From Xiphophorus maculatus (Eukaryota; Chordata; Actinopteri; Cyprinodontiformes; Poeciliidae): a DNA stretch of 64,000 nt. Of this stretch, positions 46,601 through 58,005 are shown piece by piece. The stretch covers positions 2,238,056 to 2,302,055 of the forward strand of contig NC_036460.1 of NCBI RefSeq assembly GCF_002775205.1. Reading direction: 5' to 3'. The notes under the pieces were generated by a model. That model was not told the DNA's origin. It made no database searches and saw nothing but the letters and a program-made list of their open reading frames with translations. A program made the position numbers and the translations under genes. Within the stretch, counting starts at the first letter, position 1. Each line of letters opens with the position of its first letter.

Positions 46601-49600
46601 CTTAAAAGCCAGGTAGATACCAATGAGTCCGCTTATTTCTATGAATAACTCTAAGAGCAGAAGGTTGGTTCTGAGGGTGAAACTAAAAACACACCTTATC
46701 TCTTGCTGTGAGGAAGCGCGGGTCATCCTGGAAAGCCTCCTTCACCAGTTTACTGAAGCGATTAAACAACGTCAGCAGCTGCTCCACATACTTCTCAGAA
46801 TCCTGCAACAACATTTAAAAACAATCAGAGTTCGGTAATAACTACTTACATTTACTTAAGTAACTTTTTTGGGGGAAAAAAATACTTTTAGAAGTATTTT
46901 TACTATGCTGTACTTCAAGTAATTTTATTATGAAGTATTTCTACTATTATTTGAGCAAAATTTCTGGATTTTCTTCCCACTGAATGAAAGACAAACAAGT
47001 TTTAACCAGAAATTCACCAGACACACACCTGCAGTTTTTGTTAAAGTTTGTAAGTTATCCACTGAAAGAAACTGATTTGGGAAAAAAATATTTTGCCGGA
47101 TTTGGTTATTTATATGAATTATTGTGAGTTTGTACTTAAAATACCAAAATCTCCACTTAACTTTATATTTTGGTTCGTCTGATTATGTCATTTTTAAATA
47201 TTAATTGATTGATAATTTCCTCAGTTAGTACTTGAGAAGACCTTTTGCCAAATATATTTCCACACTTAAAGGGACACTTTTCACTTTTACTTGAGTAAAA
47301 AGATGTTGAAGTAGTCCTACTTTTACTTGAGTCCAATTTTTGGTTTCTCTACCCGTCACTGAAAACAATGAGCTGTTTCATATTACCCATAGATGATATG
47401 ATCAGAAATGGCAGCTGAAATACTGGAGTCAGTAAACGTACGGTAGTGATCGTCTCAGCGGCAGCGACCATGTCCGCCAGTCCAGCATTAATGATGTGCT
47501 CTTCTAGGTCCTTCAGCATGGGCTCAATCCCACTGGGAACCTTGTCCATTAGTGAAAACATGAGGTGCAGCTCTGCTCAGGGAGGGGAAAAACAAGCAAA
47601 CAAATCAGAGGAACAAAGCATGACGGAGGAAGATCACAAGCAACATTTATTAAATTTTCAGCTGTTGTGGTTCGCAAACGAAGCAAACCCTTTGAAAAAC
47701 CTGTTCCCCTCCTCGCCTGCGGAGGCGCTGCAACAAGAACCAATGAACGGAATGACATAAAAACCTCTGAAGAAAATGAGCGCAACTTTCTACTTTATGA
47801 AACGTAATCAGAACCACGTTTTCCTCGCCCTAAGTGTCGGCTACGCTACACGCAGTCTTGTTGCCATAGCAACTGACAACAACAGGATTCAACACCAAAA
47901 ACACTCAAACATTTCCCACACAAAGAACAAAACATCCAGTCTGTTACAGTTTAATGTTTTCAGTCTTGATGTTTATTTTGTGATTATTAATAAGTGATCT
48001 CTGAGGTAGATTAGCTAACACTGCTCATAGCTAAGCTAACACAGCGGTGGTTGATTATCTAAACGCCTACTGATGATCTGTCGGAGTTGGTGTTTAGGTC
48101 ACTTTTTCATTTTAATTCTTTAACTGAACCAAAACACACCGAATTCTACATCGCATCTAAATGTTAAAGTTGTCATAGTCAAGCTAGCATCACTGACCTA
48201 CTTCCCTCTACCTTGCTATTGTATTCTTAATTAAAACTCTTTCCAGACCTTGTTAGCTAGTTGTCATAGTGTTGACATATAGCAGCAAAGTACTGCATCC
48301 CTTTTCCTTTTAAACATCAGACGCACATTTAAGTTTTAGTGCATTATGTTAACTTAACAGCTAAAACCAATGCTAGTCATCGTTAGCGCGGAGCTTTTTG
48401 CCCTCCAGCAGGGAAACGGGGGCAGGATCTTTACGTCACGCTGTAAGGGGTCCATAATTCCCTTAGTGAAAAATAATTGTCATAATTTACTTTAAAGATT
48501 ACGATTTATTAGAAAATAGTGTTCTGGATACTCACTCTCTGTCTCGTTGCGTTTAATCATTCCTGGACATTCGGCTAGGATGGTCTCCTTGAACGAAGTC
48601 ACCAAAGCGTTAACGCAACACTCCATAAGCTGCAAGGGAAAGAAACAAGACACGTAAACTGGCATCCAACACATATATAAACTTACCTAAACCTAAAAAA
48701 TACTAACTATGAGGGTGATTATGAATAATATTGGTTGTTTTTGTGTGTTTAATGCATGACTTCCCTTTTCAGGAGATAAATAAAAACATGATTTAAAGGA
48801 ACTCATGAAAGACACCTACTGCCTGAACAGAATTACATTCACGTCGTGTCTCTAGATATCGAAGCGCTCTCTTCTCCTCCTCTCTGAGTTTTGCATCAGC
48901 CTGCAGGGGAATAAAAAGAAACAAACAGGAAGCAGAGAAATAATGTCAAACGTGTTGCAACCACAAACTTCTGCTTATTCAGTTGGGATTTTAATGAAAT
49001 TTGGAGAAGTGAAAGAAAAGCGTAACGAGCCTTTTGCCACAAGCAGCGTAGAGCTGTGATCTCCAAACTTTGCAGTTTCTGACCCAGAAAATAAAAATGC
49101 AAGAAGGGTCGTGACCCTCACTCCTGTCTGATATTAAGGCATTTTGACTGGGCATGTAAAATTGGCTTTTTTGAGCTTCACATCATGTTATAATGTTATC
49201 TCATCAAAAACATACATTGAGTGTTGCCCTCCCCCACTCAGCTCCTTCAGACTAGCCAACTGCAATTAGCAAACACTTGGTGGAACTGTGCATGTGCTGA
49301 GCTTTAAGGAGCTGCATCTCAGAGCAACGCTGGTAAAATGTTGTTAAAGGGAGCCATGTTGTGATTACTTCCTGAAGGCGGAGCTTCAGAAAGAGCAGGA
49401 GCTTCTTAAAGACACAGAGGTCCTTTTTCCTCTGCATTCTTTCTTAAGCCATATTTGATATATTCAGCACTTTTCTAACCACTGAAGTTAACATACTCAC
49501 TTGAGTGCATTATAAAAATGGAACTATGTGTCTGGAAAAACACATAATATTACCCCTTTAAATTATTACTTCTAAGACGCGTATGCTTTTTTATTGACAT

Positions 49601-52600
49601 TTTTGGTATTTAGGTTGATTTCAGAACCTAATCAAACTTATTTGTGACCCCAACTTTGAAAGATTCAGATGTAGGAGACAGGAAACAAGTGGAAAAAGTT
49701 GCCATTCATTGTGGTAGAAATCCGGTCCTTGTTCTACGCTTTGCTTTATACAGAGGGTCTGGATCACTGAGAAATGATTGACTCTGTTGCAGTTTTAAAC
49801 AACTAGATCTGATTTTACCCAATCGCTACCTTTTGGCCATGGCATATGTAATGCACAGGCTCGAGGAAACTTACCTGAAATTTCCTGTGAAAGCAATAAA
49901 ATGTCTTGAACGTTTATCTTTTTGCTCCGAGTTTAACTTCTCAATATTTGTAAGCATGACCAACAGAGAGAGAATGGTTTTGTTCACTTCCTCTCCTGCT
50001 ATTGCTAAAACTACAGATAAACTATAATTATAAAACAGCACTTTTTCCACCCACTTTTGTGACATTTTTCAAAATCTGAGGCGGGGCTTCACTTTTAAAG
50101 AGAGCGTCTTTTACCAAGTACTTTTACCAAAAATAGTGGCACAAATTTGGTTCTTATTATTAAGAAAATGTTTTTTCTATATCAATAAAATAGAAAACAA
50201 CTAAGCCCAAAAAAATGGTAAATACTTTCTGTTTAGAGCTAAAATAATTTAGAGATACATTTTTCTCCAAGTCAGACTACTTTGAGTGTTTTATTAAAAT
50301 ACTGCATGCTAATTACACTAATTATCATAATTTTTTTGCATGTATTATTTGTGGTTTTAGACACCAGAAAGAATTGTAAAATCTTACAACTACATAATTA
50401 AAAGACTAACAAGAAGGAAACTTTAAAAAAAACATACATATTTCATGTAGTTTTGGACACCGTTTTGCTGCAGGTAGGACGGTGCCTGTGTTCTGTAGAA
50501 CCTCTCAGTGGAGTCCAGGTAGGCTTTCTCAAAGTTATCCCTGTAGATCTGCAGCTTGTCCTCCGGGTTGGAGCACAGGTTGACTGGAGAGGGAGAGGAA
50601 AACACTTCATGGCGGTCGCATTTCCTCCACAACCACAGGAAATAATTGTCCAAAAAAAGCAACATGACAAACGGAAAAAAGCTATAAACAGAAATCTGCA
50701 AAAAGAAAACAACTGAGATGCTGCATTGCAAAAAAAAAAAATCTAAATAAACTTGTCAATATATTTTAAAATCTCTTCTTCTCTGCAAACTCATTTTCTG
50801 GCTTGTTGTGTTTCTTCACGCTTCAATCCAATCTGCTTATCGTTACGAGTCGACTTCACGGTCTCTCTTACCGTATGATTCCCGGACGCCGATAACGAGC
50901 TGCGAGTCGAAGGCCTCGCCCAGCCTCTCTGCGTGCACCAGCTTCATCGCGCTGTCCTGCAGGCGGCTCTTAATGTTGGAAAATATCGACTCGTTCCACG
51001 TGTCCAGCATCAGCTGCAGAGAGTGAAACACGTTGAATCTACACAAAATGTTTCAATTAAGATGCAAAAGAACTCCTAATAACCTGTTTTTTAACTATTA
51101 GAGATTTTTTCCTCGGTGAGTCATATTTGGAGATGGAAACATATTAATAATCACTTTTTGATAAATGAATTTATAAGGCAGCTGATCAATACTGTCTTTC
51201 TGATGTGTGAGTTTCTATTTTCTCACCATTTCTTTATGTGCTTCCTTTTTATTACTCCTCACTAAAGGTGGGTAGAGTAGCCAAAAATTGTACTGAAGTA
51301 AAAGTAGCACTCCTTCAAAGTAAAAGTAAAAAGTATTTAGTAAAAATTCTGTTGAAGTACTGAGTAACTGATCAAATTGTGGATTTCTACAGGCACTGCT
51401 TGCTTCTGTGCTGACTTCCCTTCCTGCTGCTTCTCCTTTTTCAGCTTCGTCTTCCTTTCCTGTTTTCCCGTCTCACCTTGCGTACGATGCTGTCCTCCAT
51501 GTTTGTTTTCTTGTTGCTGCCCTGCTTCCCCATCAGCGTGATCTCTAGCTGACAGAACGGTTTGGGCAGGATGTCGCACTGAGTAAAGAACTTCCTCCAC
51601 TCCACGATGTACGCCTTCAGCAGCGCCGTGTCGTCTTGGTGGCTCAGCACGCGCTGCCATGGCAACAGATACAGAGGAAAATGTACTTCCTGAAAACTCC
51701 AAGGAATTGAGTTTGTATGCGATAACATACAAACTCAATTTGTATGTTGAGTATGTCTTCTTAATACAAGTTGGTTTTAAAAGACCAACTTGTCTTTTAA
51801 AGTTGGTTCAAAGGACAAAAACAATTTTAACTGGAGATCAAAAATTTTTTTGTAACTGCAAAACAAGAATGTGAAGCTAAAAAAACCTACTTTTCTGATT
51901 CAATGTGTTACCAGTTTGTCAGGTAACATTTCTAAAGTAGCAAAACTAAACCAGCTTTAAAATAGTTTTTCCACCTTCTGGAGATTTCTTTTTATACTAA
52001 CAGTCTGACCGACAGAAAATAAGGTTTAAGCACCAACATGGTGACTGTAAATTGGCTACAAGTGGACAGACAGTAGAAGATCAACTGTAAATGAATAAAG
52101 AAGCAAAGGTTAAACAATAACCTTCAGAAATCCTGGAGAGCTGTAGATCGGAACCACGTAAAAAGTTACAGAAACGTCTGCCTCAAATGGAAACCTGACA
52201 TTAGAGTTACCTAAATAATATAAGAGTGAAAGAGAATTACACTGAAACAAAAACAAACACTGGAGATAAATAAGAAGCTTCTTACGGTTTGTGCTTGTTT
52301 GATGAAGTCGAGGATGTCTTCTTTGAGGGCTTGGTGGATTTTAGCAGGACCTTTATCGTCCCATAAACAGACAGCATGGACGTCACTAGGAAGGAAAAAA
52401 CAAAAAAAACATGTCCAGCCTGTTCATATGTGAGAAAAACAATGATCTTCAAGCAGAAAATAGTATATTTTAGACATTTAAGCAACTAAAAGTTTTCCAT
52501 CTGAGGTCATGATATAGATCAGGTTCTTAAATTATTTAGTTCTTTTATTTAACCTGAAATGTATAACAGAGTATTAGGGCCAAACAAAAAACAAACATAT

Positions 52601-55291
52601 ATTTTACAAGAAAAAGTCATACAAGATTAAATCAAACTATTACTATAATAAAGTTTTATTTTTACAATAAAGTTTTATGACAAAAAGTCACAATACTATA
52701 AGAATAGTCGTAATATCACCAGAATAAAGTTGTACAATAAAAGTCTTCATAAAATGAGAGTAAAGATGAAATAATACAAGAAAAAAAGTAAAAAATAAGT
52801 CATAATATCACCAGAATAATTCCTGCAATAAAGCAGTTTCAGCAAAAAATAATAATATTATGAAAATAAAGTTGGAATAACAAAAATAATTCTGAATGAT
52901 GCAAGAATAAAGTCGTATGACAAAAAGTCATAATATCACCAGAATAAAGTTGTATGAATAAAGTTGTATATGTTTACTGAATGAAGTAGTAATTTTAGGA
53001 TAAGTCCTAAATAAAATGAATAAAAAATGTAAATAAGGAATGTTGAGCCTCCTGTTACTTTAACAAATAATAAATACTAAATCTTTCAACACATCAGCAC
53101 CAAATTATCAGCACCAGGACTTGAAACGACTAAGTATTTAAATAAAACATCACAGGCTATATTAAGCTTTACATAAAAGTAATACTAACAGTAAAGAAGT
53201 CACAATATATAGTTTTTAATGTGTTGTATTAATATGCAAATGGCCCAACAAATTGAAAATAACAGAACTACAAAGCTTGTGTGTTAACAAGAGGTCTCAC
53301 TTTGACATAAACTGTAGGTCTGTATCTTGTAATGGACAGAGTATCCCTACAGATAATTTTACACAAACTGGAAGCTGATCAACTTTAGTCACAGTTTCAT
53401 TTTACCAAAAGCAGGACGTGAGTAAATAAAGTAGTGGCCTTTAACCTTTGACATCTTTAGCATCATATGAAGGAAACTCTGTAGAAAATAATAACCAGCG
53501 ATGGTACAGGACCCTCCGCTTTCGTCCACTCCACATTAAAACTAAAGCAGTTGTTTCTACAGAAGCAGCAGCTCCAACGCGACGGATCAAAGAGAGACTC
53601 TTACGAGAATAAGTCGAACCACTGTTGCTTGGTGACAGCCTCTTGTCTTAGCAGCTTGAGAACGATGGGCCGCATCAGGTCCCACTTGTCCTCAAACTGC
53701 AGGGACCCCTTGTTCTGCCAGAAAGACATGTGGGAAGGGTGGAGGAAAATCTAATATTACAGCACAGAAATGAGAAAATACAGGCTGAGAGTGAGACAAA
53801 CGGTATAACAAAGAGACGCACCGATCAGGGTCGATACCGATTACCGATGCCAAACCTGTCGGCAGTTTTAGTTTCTGTTTCTTAAATCACATAATAAAGA
53901 AGAAAAATGCAATGCAGGTTCTCTGATAGAAACAGCACTGTTGTTACTAGAGCTGAAACGATTGGTTAATCGTGATTAATCGGTTATTTAAATAATCATC
54001 AACTAATTTAGTAACCGATTGGAGGAGGTAGACTCAAAAAAAGAAATTTGTTGAAAATATTCAGAGAATTAATTAACCCAAAACTTTACAAAATAGATAT
54101 TATTTATATTTATATTTAACTCCTCAAGTGCAAACTTTTTGACCTGCTAGCTAGTCTTGTTATTTAGCTGGCTAGAATTTGTTCATCATAACCTCAGCTT
54201 TTGTGTTTGCTTCATTAATATGTCACATGGTAATGAACATGGTGATGACTGACACCAGACATCTAGCAGAGTTTTACAAGCAATCAAAATTAGTATTTTG
54301 TATAGAGTATTGCTGTTTTTGTTATAGTTTTTTTTATATGTTAATTCACCTCAAGATGTGTAATAATGGCTATAATCTGGTTTGGATGTATGTGACATTT
54401 TTGTGAACCATATAAAGAGTTAGTAATCTCTTCATTGTGGTTTGATAGACTACGGGCCCCAAAACAACATCTTCCTTAGGGCCCCCAGAGGGCTAGGACC
54501 GGCCCTGCTACGGATTATCAGGCATGTTTAGACACTAATATCCTGTTAAATGTATAATCTAGGTCAGCAGATTTACACCGGAGCCAACATGAAGCTACCT
54601 AGCAGGTTAGCGGATATTTGGGGGATTAAAGCCTAACTAACCTTATTTGGGATCTGCGTGTCTCTCTGCAGACTAAACTTTTGGCTGAGCTGAATATTAT
54701 TTTTGAAAGGCCTCCCAGGAACAGACGCTAGGTTTAGCAGCCTTATTCAGAGGTTAGCTAGTCAAAATAAAGTCCAAACAGAAGCAGTGTGAAGCGGTTC
54801 TGCTGTGGGCGTGTGGGGGAGTTCGTGGCGTGGAGGTCTGGTTTCCTTCAGAACCGTGTTTCTAGTGTTTTCTCCCTCCAGTGTTTCGGCTGGAACCTGC
54901 TTCTTCTGGTCCATCTCTCGGACTGACCCACGCAGGGATCCGTGACTAGCTAACGGTTTACAGCTCTGTGTTCGGTTCCGAATCTCAGGAAGAAGGCTGG
55001 ATTCGGGGGGCCGGAGGGGAATGAAGAGATTAGAAGAGGTCGACATGATCGGGGAAACGAACCCCGGCATAACACCGGACTTCAACAACGGCAGCGGCCA
55101 CTTCAGGCGCACCTTTCTGGGTTTTTATCACATAAATGCTAACATCAGCGGAGATGCGTGGAGGCTGAAGCACCGAGAACATTTATCAGCAGTTAACCTA
55201 AAAAGACGTAACAGCAACGAACCTAAATGTGCGCAGAAACAGTGAATGTAATTCAGCTGCTTCTTACCTTTAACAAATTAGGCGTCGCCAT
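40656..55291 (-). CDS. cul5: Cullin-5, complete, 19 exons, 780 aa
   Basis: Scaffold of CRL5 ubiquitin ligases: pairs with RBX2/RNF7 and, through Elongin B/C, with SOCS-box receptors. Exons in gene order: 55291-55268, 53714-53605, 52385-52286, 51653-51477, 51013-50872, 50583-50438, 48900-48820, 48629-48536, 47572-47442, 46802-46695, 45802-45738, 45657-45525, 45449-45318, 45185-45062, 44132-43957, 43874-43713, 42498-42380, 42244-42121, 40850-40656. They sum to 2343 nt, 780 aa, the same as human. Start MATPNLLK; cullin repeats contain NYMKYADAKLREEEKRALRY; the cullin-homology part has LDTWNESIFSNIK and VTTFQLAVLFAWNQRPREK; the winged-helix end has IIQIMKMRKRISNAQL, with neddylation lysine K724, and stops at FIYMA. 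Donor of 43874-43713 is a weak gtcaga. The neighbouring dcun1d5 product acts on cullins. Confidence 0.97.
40953..41342 (+). repeat. Dispersed repeat 'gcgtttccactggcc', copy 2
   Basis: Same block order as 37955-38345: gccgcgttttcattcac, gcaatggaaacacctttc, 'gttagtactggcgggaaaa', 'gatgatggcgctg', 'gagtggaaacaccgcaattg'. It is in the last cul5 intron, same orientation as copy 1. Confidence 0.65.
41574..41949. mobile_element. Palindromic MITE copy in last cul5 intron
   Basis: Near-complete copy: cactgcaaaaacacaaaatc at the left, 'gaaataatctgccagtggaa' at the centre, and 'gtgattttacagtg' at the right. Confidence 0.65.
42531..43612. mobile_element. Palindromic MITE split by a nested hAT MITE
   Basis: Left part at 42531-42961 ('accaagtatatctggtg' ... 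'caatattaagttgattataa'), with an internal insertion or duplication near 42750-42840 ('ttgctaggttacgcgctgag'). The right part resumes at 43518 ('attagaaggtaactttgtt') and ends near 43612 ('gtttttgaagtg'). The interval 42962-43517 is a separate element. It is in the cul5 intron between 43713 and 42498. Confidence 0.6.
42962..43517 (+). mobile_element. hAT-type MITE nested in another MITE
   Basis: Ends cagagggtaagagtactc (left) and ctacccaactctg (right), the CAG.G-type termini of hAT elements. Flanking 8-mers attataag and attagaag match at 7 of 8 bases and fit the 8-bp target duplication of this superfamily. The interior is rich in 'caagtaaaaatg' and 'gagtaaatgtaac' motifs. No transposase is encoded. 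Confidence 0.75.
45840..46215. repeat. T-rich low-complexity 'tttatttatt' tract
   Basis: Long run of T/A-rich sequence with reiterated tttatttattaaatatt, in a cul5 intron. No coding or RNA signal. Confidence 0.7.
46826..47361 (-). mobile_element. hAT-type MITE with perfect 8-bp target duplication
   Basis: Ends cagagttcggtaat and ctacccgtcactg, with aaaacaat immediately on both sides (46818-46825 and 47362-47369). Same family as 42962-43517 but in the opposite orientation. It lies in the cul5 intron between exons 47572-47442 and 46802-46695. Confidence 0.85.
47790..48005 (+). repeat. Dispersed repeat, copy 2 of 13025-13275
   Basis: Shares 'gccatagcaactgacaacaa', 'catttcccacacaaagaaca' and 'ttattttgtgattattaata' in order with the element in panx1 intron 4. 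It is in a cul5 intron. Confidence 0.6.
51264..51375 (+). mobile_element. Truncated hAT-type MITE
   Basis: aggtgggtagagtagcc start and 'aagtaaaagtagcactcc' interior match the left end of the 42962 family. The right end is missing. It lies in the cul5 intron after exon 51653-51477. Confidence 0.6.
52560..52990. repeat. Degenerate 'gaataaagt' AT-rich tandem repeat
   Basis: Reiterated 'accagaataaagttgta' and 'aaagtcataatatc' units, similar to 21352-21720. It is in a cul5 intron. Confidence 0.65.
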
Positions 55292-55318
55292 GTTTCTCCA
55301 ACTTATCACCTCGCAGAT

Positions 55319-55328
55319 TCTCGCGAGA
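55319..55328 (-). promoter_or_regulatory. TCTCGCGAGA core promoter element of cul5
   Basis: A perfect palindromic tctcgcgaga (CGCG element, recognised by BANP in mammals) lies 28 bp upstream of the cul5 ATG on the minus strand. It is typical of TATA-less housekeeping promoters and implies a very short 5' UTR or a nearby start. Confidence 0.7.
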
Positions 55329-55329
55329 C

Positions 55330-58005
55330 AGGTATCGGGATTAGGTAATGGTAACCCAGCTCACCGAAATAAACTCTCCTGCTTCTAAAAACAGACCTGG
55401 TCGTTTATTTAATAGTTAATGTCGTTTCAATATGGAACATGTCTGATTACAGCTAAAAATTCATTTTAATTCTATTTAACTAAAGTTAAAACGTCTAAAA
55501 GCAACACCCCTCAAGATTTTTTACTGTTGAATAGAATAGAATAAAATAGAAACAGCCTTTATTGTAATCAGATGTTGTCAGATGTAAAAGTTCACAAAAA
55601 ATCTTAGTGTTTAAAACAATATGTAAAAAACAAGATTAACAATAACATTATTGACACACTGTACACGTACAATGCTTTAACATAAAGAAAATACTGTCTA
55701 GTTTGTAGAAATAGGAATGTGCAACTGAGTGAAATTAGTTTTTATTTAAATGTACATAAAGTACATGTGTATTGTACATTAAAAAAGACAGACTGTTTAA
55801 AATACAGAATATGAGTGCAGAAGAATAGATGAAAAACAGCAGAAAGGTAGTTTAAAGATAAGTAGATTGTGCAAATTATTTTAGTTTTAATTTAATTAAA
55901 TTAATTGATAAACTAAGAACAATTTGAATATAACAAATAAGCTGAGATTGAAAGCTTTCTGGCTCTTAAATCTTAAAATAATACATTTATCTTGAAGCTG
56001 AATAGGGACCTTTATACCTAAGCCAGCCAGTCTAAGATAGTATTTTGATTTAATAAACAAATAAACTGTCATGAATGTTGTTTAAGTTGGAAATTTTTGT
56101 CCTTTCTTCAGGACAAATTACTTCTTAAATGTAACCTGCGATGTCTGAAAAAGCTGATAATAAAATGAAATCATGCATGCAGAGCCGGTCAAAGGTTGCA
56201 TGAGGCCCTGAGCAGAATTTCTCTTGGGGGAACCGCCTGCACTTGGGCCCACTGCAGCATGACCGACTTCCTTTTTATTTATTCATTGGATAATTTTGTA
56301 TTAAGCATTCATAACATATCATATTTACGGTTGATATAAGTATGACAACATGACAGCATTTATTTTGCTCAGCAAACATATTATTAGTTTGTTTTTATCA
56401 CTTTTTTTTAAAAATAGTGATATTTTAAAAATGTCACTATTTTTAAATAGTGATATGTAATATATCATTATATAATATTATTAAAATACTTATATAATTA
56501 TATATATTAATATATAAAATTACATAAGAATTATATATTATTAATATAATTAATAATATAAACTATTTTATTAGTGAAGCTTTAAGTGGGGGATATGTTT
56601 AAAAATGTTTTATTTGGTATAAAAACAGTTTTGCTTTCACACACTGCCCCCTGCTGGTAAGCATTAATATGATTTGATGCAGACAGATTTGATCATTAAC
56701 ATAAAAAATTATATTTAAAGTTTTTAAGTGTGTCGTTGATTTTAAATAGAGGAAAATATTACCATGAGAAAACAGAGCTATATTTTAAAATATGTGAATA
56801 AAAATCTAGACTAAATGGTTTTAGATTTTTTCTGAACAATCATTGTTTAATGTTTCCATATTATCAGCTACAATAAGTCAGTGCAAATCTTTAAAAAAGA
56901 TGTAAACAGATTCGGAAACATTTATTTATATACATTATATAGCAAAGCAAATAAAACAAAATGCTCAGCTCTAAAGTTAATCCTCATTTATTATCACATA
57001 TCTCAAAATGAGTAGGAAGCAGTACATGTTTATTAAATTGCATCCCTGTTGCTTTTACTGATAAATACAATATTCATATTTTTTCTTCCATTTTGAACAA
57101 CAACAGAGCAAATCCAGTAAATTTAACAGTTAGATTTGTAATTTTACTTATGACAAATTTGAGAAAAAATGAACCAAATGGAACTAAGCTCTAAAAGATG
57201 CCAATATTCTCCAGTGAAATAATTAAAAATATACACATGGCCCTTTTAAATTGTTAATTTAATTTAACCCTTTACTGCCATTACACAATGTAGAGTAAAA
57301 TTGTCTTTGTTGAGTTGAATATTATTCTAAATCAGTTTCATTCATTGGGTTTTATGTGTTTATTTTATTTTTACCCATTATAAAACTCTTTGTTAACCTT
57401 GTGGTTATTCTAACAAGTGATACAAATAAATTTATCATGTATTTTTATTATTATTATGTCAGACAAGATAAGAGGACATTAAAATTACAAAAATAAAAAG
57501 GGATGAAGTCATAAAGATAGATTTATGACATTCAGGGACGTAGTAATGATACACACTTAAATAATTTACTACTTCAATTTTATAGATAAAATCGCCCTAG
57601 AAAAAAAATCCTGCTATTCTTAAAGTGTTTTGTGATAGAATACATGCACATATTTTTGTATTTTTTAATGATATGGATAAATTTTGTCTAAAATAAAGAA
57701 TAAGTAAAATTCTTGATATTATAAGCAGTTATAACAAGAGGAAACACAGCGATTACTCCTTTAATTGTCTCACATTTATCAAAGTAAAAGTTTTACTGGC
57801 ATAAAATAAAACTCTCTAATTAGCTCTTATCTCATGCGCTGATTGTGTCCTGCGGGCTTTTTAAGAGCACAGATAAGTGAAGGAATGATCTTTGGCCGCT
57901 CAGACAGTTAATCATTCAGCTCCGAAACAAAGAAAGGAAAAGATTTTTTAAAAAGTCAGTAGCAGCAGAAGCTGTGAGGAGTTTCAGCCGCCACAGTGAG
58001 ACAAC
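55330..58005. other. Intergenic spacer cul5 to slc35f2
   Basis: AT-rich, no exon recognised. It holds a short LINE-type tail at about 55535-55590, a piece of a dispersed 'gagccggtcaaaggttgc' repeat at 56180-56270 and a perfect hairpin at 56410-56444. Immediately before slc35f2, gttaatcattcag at 57907-57919 resembles an HNF1 half-site pair. Confidence 0.5.

Noticed and set aside
54762-55112. 116-codon minus ORF in cul5 intron 1
   Set aside because: No family resemblance. Exon 1 (8 codons, ..NLLK) and exon 2 (NKGSLQF..) match cullin-5 exactly without it.
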